In this document: positions 47,583 through 51,566 of the stretch, one piece after another | How positions within the stretch are numbered: the stretch's first letter is position 1 | Layout of the letters: the number at the start of each line of letters is the position of its first letter | NCBI GenBank assembly: GCA_001898415.1 | Contig: MKTU01000047.1 | Span: 15,707-67,272 of the forward strand | Origin: Rhodanobacter sp. 67-28 | GTDB taxonomy: Bacteria > Pseudomonadota > Gammaproteobacteria > Xanthomonadales > Rhodanobacteraceae | Direction: 5' to 3' | DNA: 51,566 nt | Position numbers and translations under genes: made by a program | The notes under the pieces: generated by a model | Database searches by the model: none | What the model was told of the DNA's origin: nothing | Seen by the model: only the letters and a program-made list of their open reading frames with translations

Positions 47583-47646
47583 GGCTTTGCAGGAGGCGGG
47601 CGGCTTATGCTGGCCTCAGGTTTCGGGCGGCCGGGGGCAGCGCATC

Positions 47647-48108
47647 ATGGCGAAAACGGAAGACCTATCCTTCGGGTATCTGCTCAACGACGTGACCTTG
47701 CTGTTTCGCAAGCATTTCGATCGGCGCGCGGTGAGATTCGGGCTGACCCGCGTGCAGTGGCGCGCCACCAAGATGTTGTACCACCGCGAGGGCCTGCGCC
47801 AGACCGAACTGGCCGAATCGCTGGAGATGGAGCCGATCGCGGTGGGCCGGGTGATCGACCGGCTGCAGGCCGCGGGCTTCGTCGAGCGCCGCGCCGATCC
47901 GCGCGACCGCCGCGCGTGGCGACTCTACGTCACCGACCGCGCACGCGTCGTCATCGGCGACATGGAGCTGATCGCGCGCGACCTGCGCAAGGATGCCACC
48001 GCGGGCATCGAGTACGCCGAACTCGAACACGCGCTCGGCGTGCTCAACCGGATCAAGGAAAACCTGCAGGCGCTGGATGCGGGCGAGAACCCGGGCGCCT
48101 CCGACTGA
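47647..48108 (+). CDS. MarR family transcriptional regulator
   Basis: 153 aa. Central winged helix-turn-helix (TRVQWRATKMLYHREGLRQ, TELAESLEMEPIAVGRVIDR) followed by the wing RRADPRDRRAWRLYVT, between flanking dimerisation helices. It sits 177 nt upstream of an RND efflux pair in the same direction, so it is the likely local regulator, typically a ligand-released repressor. ATG 47647 is preceded by GGGGGCAG. The 64 nt to the divergent macro-domain gene may hold its operator. Confidence 0.9.
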   Translation: MAKTEDLSFGYLLNDVTLLFRKHFDRRAVRFGLTRVQWRATKMLYHREGLRQTELAESLEMEPIAVGRVIDRLQAAGFVERRADPRDRRAWRLYVTDRARVVIGDMELIARDLRKDATAGIEYAELEHALGVLNRIKENLQALDAGENPGASD

Positions 48109-48285
48109 TCCGCGCGATGTCATGTGCCATCGGTCCTGCACGGGTTGCCGGCGCGCGGGCGCAGAATGGAGCGTCGCCGGTACCGGGTGGGCCCCTGGCC
48201 CCCACGGCCGGGCAAAAGCATTGAATGTCGTGGTCAAGCCGCGTGTCGCCCACGCGCCGGTTGACCCGGCGTGGCCGGAGCGAGC

Positions 48286-49416
48286 ATGCCGCAGAACAAA
48301 TCCGGGAAACTGCTGTTGACGGCAGCTGCGCTGCTGCTCGCCGGTTTCGGGGCGCAGCAGTTCTGGCGCGGGCGTGATGGCGCGGCGAGCGCGCAGGCAA
48401 CCCCACCCGCCCAGGCCGTGCCGGTCAGGGTCGCCACGGCGCAGCGCGGCGACATCGATCTCTCGTTGAAGGTGATCGGCAGCGCGCAGGCGTGGTCCAC
48501 GGTGACCGTGCAGTCGCGCGTCAGCGGCCAGTTGCAGGCGCTGTCGTTCAAGCCCGGCGGCCATGTCGCCAGGGGCGACACCATCATCCGCCTCGACCCC
48601 AGCCTGCTGCAGTCGCAGCTGGACGAGGCGAAGGGCAACCTGGCCCGCGACCAGGCGCAGTACGCCAACGCACAGGCCCTGCTGAAACGCTACGGCCCGC
48701 TGCTCAAGGACGGCTACGTGGCCAAATCGGCCTACGACGAGGCCAAGGCCAACGCCGGCCTGTATGCCGCAGCGATGAAGGCCGACCAGGCGGCGGTGGA
48801 ACTGGCGCGCACGCAACTGGGCTATGCCACGATCCGCGCGCCGTTCGACGGCATCGCCGGTGCGCCGCTGGTGTATCCCGGCGCGCAGGTCAGCGCCAAC
48901 AGCACCGACCTGGTGGTGCTCAACCAGGTGCAGCCGATCCACATCCGTTTCGCCGTGCCCGAAGCCGAACTGGCCGGGCTCAAGGCCGCGCATGCCCGTG
49001 GTGCGGTGCCGGTGATCGTGCGCTTGCCGGGCAAGGCCGCGTCGATGCAGGCCACGCTGGACTTCATCGACAACGCGGTGGACGCCAGCACCGGCACGAT
49101 CCAGCTCAAGGCCCGCTATGCGAATGAGGACGATGAGCTCACGCCCGGCCAGTTCGTCGAGATCACCCTGCCCACCACGCGGCTGACCCACGTGGTGACG
49201 GTACCCGCGGTGGCGCTGCAGAACTCGCCGCGCGGCAGCTTCGTGTTCGTGGTCGATGCGGACGGCGTGGTGCGCCAGCGGATGGTCACCGTCGGCAGCG
49301 GCAACGGCGATCGCGTGGTGGTCAGCAAGGGCCTGGACGGCGGCGAGCGCGTGGTCACCGACGGCCAGCTGCTGCTGGTCGATGGTGCGCGCGTGCGCGT
49401 GCTGAGCGGCGGTTGA
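48286..49416 (+). CDS. RND efflux periplasmic adaptor subunit
   Basis: 376 aa membrane-fusion protein of the MdtA/AcrA class. N-terminal membrane anchor (residues 7-23, no lipobox Cys), then a barrel-sandwich hybrid (SGQLQALSFKPGGHVARGDTI), an alpha-hairpin (about 105-155, YVAKSAYDEAKA), the lipoyl return strand YATIRAPFDGIAG, and beta-barrel and membrane-proximal domains (LTPGQFVEITL, GDRVVVSKGLDGGERVVTDG). ATG 48286 with GGAG 8 nt upstream preferred; GTG 48271 is possible. The RND gene starts 7 nt after the stop. Confidence 0.93.
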   Translation: MPQNKSGKLLLTAAALLLAGFGAQQFWRGRDGAASAQATPPAQAVPVRVATAQRGDIDLSLKVIGSAQAWSTVTVQSRVSGQLQALSFKPGGHVARGDTIIRLDPSLLQSQLDEAKGNLARDQAQYANAQALLKRYGPLLKDGYVAKSAYDEAKANAGLYAAAMKADQAAVELARTQLGYATIRAPFDGIAGAPLVYPGAQVSANSTDLVVLNQVQPIHIRFAVPEAELAGLKAAHARGAVPVIVRLPGKAASMQATLDFIDNAVDASTGTIQLKARYANEDDELTPGQFVEITLPTTRLTHVVTVPAVALQNSPRGSFVFVVDADGVVRQRMVTVGSGNGDRVVVSKGLDGGERVVTDGQLLLVDGARVRVLSGG

Positions 49417-49423
49417 GCCGGCC

Positions 49424-51566
49424 ATGAACCTGCCCGCCCTGTGCATCCGCCGGCCGGTGATGACCGTGCTGCTGATGGTCGCCCTGGTGGTGTTCGGCGT
49501 GGTGGCCTACCCGAAGCTGCCGGTGAACGAGTTGCCGAACGTGGATTTCCCCACCATCTCGGTCAGCGCCAAGCTGCCCGGCGCCTCGCCGGAGACGATG
49601 GCCACCGCGGTGGCCACGCCGCTGGAGAACGAGTTCTCCACCATCGCCGGCATCTCCACGATGACCTCCACCAGCGCGCTGGGCTCGACCTCGATCACGC
49701 TGACCTTCGGCCTCGACCGCAACATCGACGCCGCCGCGCAGGACGTGCAGGCGGCGATCTCGGCGGCGCAGCGGCAGTTGCCCACGACCATGCCGACGCC
49801 GCCCACGTTCCGCAAGGTGAACCCCGCGGACAAGGCGATCCTGTACCTCACCCTGAGCTCGGATACCTTGCCGCTGTCGACGGTGAACGAGTACGGCGAA
49901 ACGCGGCTGGCGCAGCGGCTGTCGATGGTCGAGGGCGTGGCCCAGGTGAACGTGTACGGCTCGCAGAAGTACGCGGTGCGGATCAGCGTGGACCCGAACA
50001 AGCTGGCCGCCAACGGCATCGGCATCGACACGCTGCAGCAGGCCATTGCCGACGCCAACGTCAACCTCGCCACCGGCTCGCTCAACGGCAGCCGGCAGTT
50101 GCTGCAGGTCAGTTCGGACGGCCAGCTGCAACGCGCCGCGCCGTACAACGACATCGTGGTGGCCTACCGCAACGGCGCGCCGATCCGGCTGTCCGCGCTG
50201 GGCCACGCCAGCGACGGCGTGCAGAACGACCAGGTGGCCAGCTGGTTCGACGGCAGGCGCGCGATCGTGCTGGCGATCGACCGCCAGCCCGGCTCCAACA
50301 CGGTGGCCACCGTGGACCGCATCCGCGAGGTGCTGCCGCAGTTCCAGGCCAGCCTGCCGCCGTCGGTCAAGCTCGGCGTGCTGTACGACCGCTCGGAATC
50401 GATCCGCCATTCGGTCGACGACGTGCAGTACACCCTGCTGCTGGCCGGCGTGCTGGTGATCCTGGTGATCTACCTGTTCCTCGGCAACGCCTCGGCCACG
50501 CTGATCCCGGCGCTGGCGCTGCCGGTCTCGGTGATCGGCACCTTCGGCGTGATGTACGCGCTGGGCTACAGCCTGGACAACCTCTCGCTGCTGGCGCTGA
50601 CCCTGGTGGTCGGCTTCGTGGTGGACGACGCGATCGTGATGCTGGAGAACATCGTGCGCCACGTCGAGCAGGGCATGGAGCCGTACGAGGCGTCGCTGAA
50701 AGGTGCCGCGGAGATCGGCTTCACGATCTTCTCGATGACGATCTCGCTGGTGGCGGTGTTCCTGCCGGTGATGTTCATGGGCGGCATCGTGGGCCGGCTG
50801 TTCCACGAGTTCGCGGTGACCATCAGCACCGCGATCCTGATCTCCGGTTTCGTCTCGATCACCTTGACGCCGATGCTGTGCAGCCGCTTCATCAAGCATG
50901 GCGGGCACGCGGAGAAATCACGCGTGGTGCGCTGGTTCGACCAGGGCTTCAACCGCGTGCGCGACGGCTACAACCGCTCGCTGGCCTGGTCGGTGCAGCG
51001 CCCGCGCGTGGTGCTGGGGGTGTTCTTCGCCAGCCTGCTGGCCACCGCGGCGCTGTTCGTGCTGGTCGACAAGGATTTCATCCCGGCCGGCGACACCGGC
51101 CAGCTGATCGTCAACGTCGAAGGACCCGACGACATCTCGATCACCGCCATGAAGGCACGCCAGCAGGAACTGGCGGCGATCGTGGCGAAGGATCCGAATA
51201 TCGACAGCTTCATGTCGTCGGTGGGCAGCGGCGGCTCGCGCGCCACCACCAACAACGGCACCATGTTCCTGCGCCTCAAACCGGCATCCGAACGGCCGCT
51301 TGATCCCGAGCAGATCATCCAGGAGCTGCGGCAGAAGTTCGCCCACATCCCCGGCATCCGCGCCTACATCCAGAACCCGCCGGCGATCCAGGTCGGTGGC
51401 CGGCAGTCCAAGGCGCAATACCAGTACACCTTGCAGTCGGTCGACCTCGACGCGCTGTATGCCGCCTCCGGCAAGGTGGAGCACGCATTCGGCGCCTTGC
51501 CCGGTTTCCAGGACGTCACCAGCGACCTGGACCTCAACGGCCCGGCGATCGCGGTGCAGGTCGATC
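49424..51566 (+). CDS. RND multidrug efflux permease, 3' truncated by the window end
   Basis: Proton-driven inner-membrane pump that works with the adaptor above and an outer-membrane channel not present here. 714 codons visible, about two-thirds of a usual length of about 1030. It starts MNLPALCIRRPVMTVLLMVA and the first membrane helix is followed by the LPNVDFPTISVSAKLPGASP periplasmic entry. Helix 4 has the proton-relay Asp-Asp in VGFVVDDAIVMLENI. Closest by eye to the MdtB/MdtC group; substrates cannot be inferred. No in-frame stop before the window end. Confidence 0.94.
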   Translation, partial: MNLPALCIRRPVMTVLLMVALVVFGVVAYPKLPVNELPNVDFPTISVSAKLPGASPETMATAVATPLENEFSTIAGISTMTSTSALGSTSITLTFGLDRNIDAAAQDVQAAISAAQRQLPTTMPTPPTFRKVNPADKAILYLTLSSDTLPLSTVNEYGETRLAQRLSMVEGVAQVNVYGSQKYAVRISVDPNKLAANGIGIDTLQQAIADANVNLATGSLNGSRQLLQVSSDGQLQRAAPYNDIVVAYRNGAPIRLSALGHASDGVQNDQVASWFDGRRAIVLAIDRQPGSNTVATVDRIREVLPQFQASLPPSVKLGVLYDRSESIRHSVDDVQYTLLLAGVLVILVIYLFLGNASATLIPALALPVSVIGTFGVMYALGYSLDNLSLLALTLVVGFVVDDAIVMLENIVRHVEQGMEPYEASLKGAAEIGFTIFSMTISLVAVFLPVMFMGGIVGRLFHEFAVTISTAILISGFVSITLTPMLCSRFIKHGGHAEKSRVVRWFDQGFNRVRDGYNRSLAWSVQRPRVVLGVFFASLLATAALFVLVDKDFIPAGDTGQLIVNVEGPDDISITAMKARQQELAAIVAKDPNIDSFMSSVGSGGSRATTNNGTMFLRLKPASERPLDPEQIIQELRQKFAHIPGIRAYIQNPPAIQVGGRQSKAQYQYTLQSVDLDALYAASGKVEHAFGALPGFQDVTSDLDLNGPAIAVQVD

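Noticed and set aside
48109-48285. Small gene in the 177-nt gap between the MarR gene and the RND adaptor
   Set aside because: No start with a ribosome binding site and no recognisable protein; more likely promoter and operator sequence.

Overview
The window is about 51.6 kb of high-GC, gene-dense bacterial chromosome. It suggests a gammaproteobacterium of the Xanthomonadales/Lysobacterales, most likely the Rhodanobacteraceae (Rhodanobacter, Dyella or Luteibacter type). The reasons are the zapA-6S RNA-fau block, the yicC/gmk/rpoZ/spoT/ridA/recG order, mrcA divergent from pilMNOPQ, and G-rich heptamer tandem repeats (GGGAATA) between genes like those known from Xanthomonas. The genus is inference, because no rRNA or tRNA gene is present.

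Layout. 1-996: 3' part of a ClC chloride channel gene. 1065-3800 (minus): rpiA, an EVE-domain gene, fau, the 6S RNA gene, zapA and a small coiled-coil gene. 3909-8299 (plus): ygfB-pepP, then a cytochrome bd-type quinol oxidase cydAB. 8420-15101 (minus): pepQ, a PilZ gene coupled to a DUF1631 gene, then hemW-rdgB-rph. 15179-17987 (plus): yicC and gmk, separated by a two-gene AHH nuclease toxin/Imm11-like immunity cassette of lower GC. 18062-22417: the complete Mla lipid-transport set, mlaFEDCB plus a convergent mlaA. 22644-29378: rpoZ-spoT, ridA, recG, a nucleoside hydrolase gene and zinc-free L31 (rpmE2). 29694-30989: gltA. 31071-34334 (minus): an unrecognised conserved gene and mrcA (PBP1A). 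34589-39833: pilMNOPQ for type IV pili. 40004-47044: a MoxR/DUF58/DUF4381/BatA/BatB/BatD operon. 47031-47582 (minus): a macro-domain protein gene. 47647-51566: a MarR regulator, an RND adaptor and a truncated RND permease.

How the genes work together. Many neighbours overlap by ATGA or GTGA, so they form translationally coupled operons. Envelope biology dominates: phospholipid traffic (Mla), peptidoglycan synthesis (PBP1A), the pilus alignment complex and secretin, the Bat membrane operon and RND efflux. Housekeeping and stress functions fill the rest: ppGpp metabolism, omega subunit, nucleotide-pool cleaning, 6S RNA and citrate synthase.

The most unusual points are: (1) the AHH toxin/immunity cassette inside the yicC-gmk pair; (2) an MlaD with two tandem, closely similar MCE domains; (3) a BatB-like protein whose metal-binding MIDAS motif is degraded next to an intact BatA; (4) a PepP lacking a conserved active-site histidine; (5) two inverted-arm arrays of quadruplex-prone heptamers, one of which supplies the stop codon of pepQ. 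No CRISPR array, tRNA, rRNA, insertion sequence or prophage was seen.
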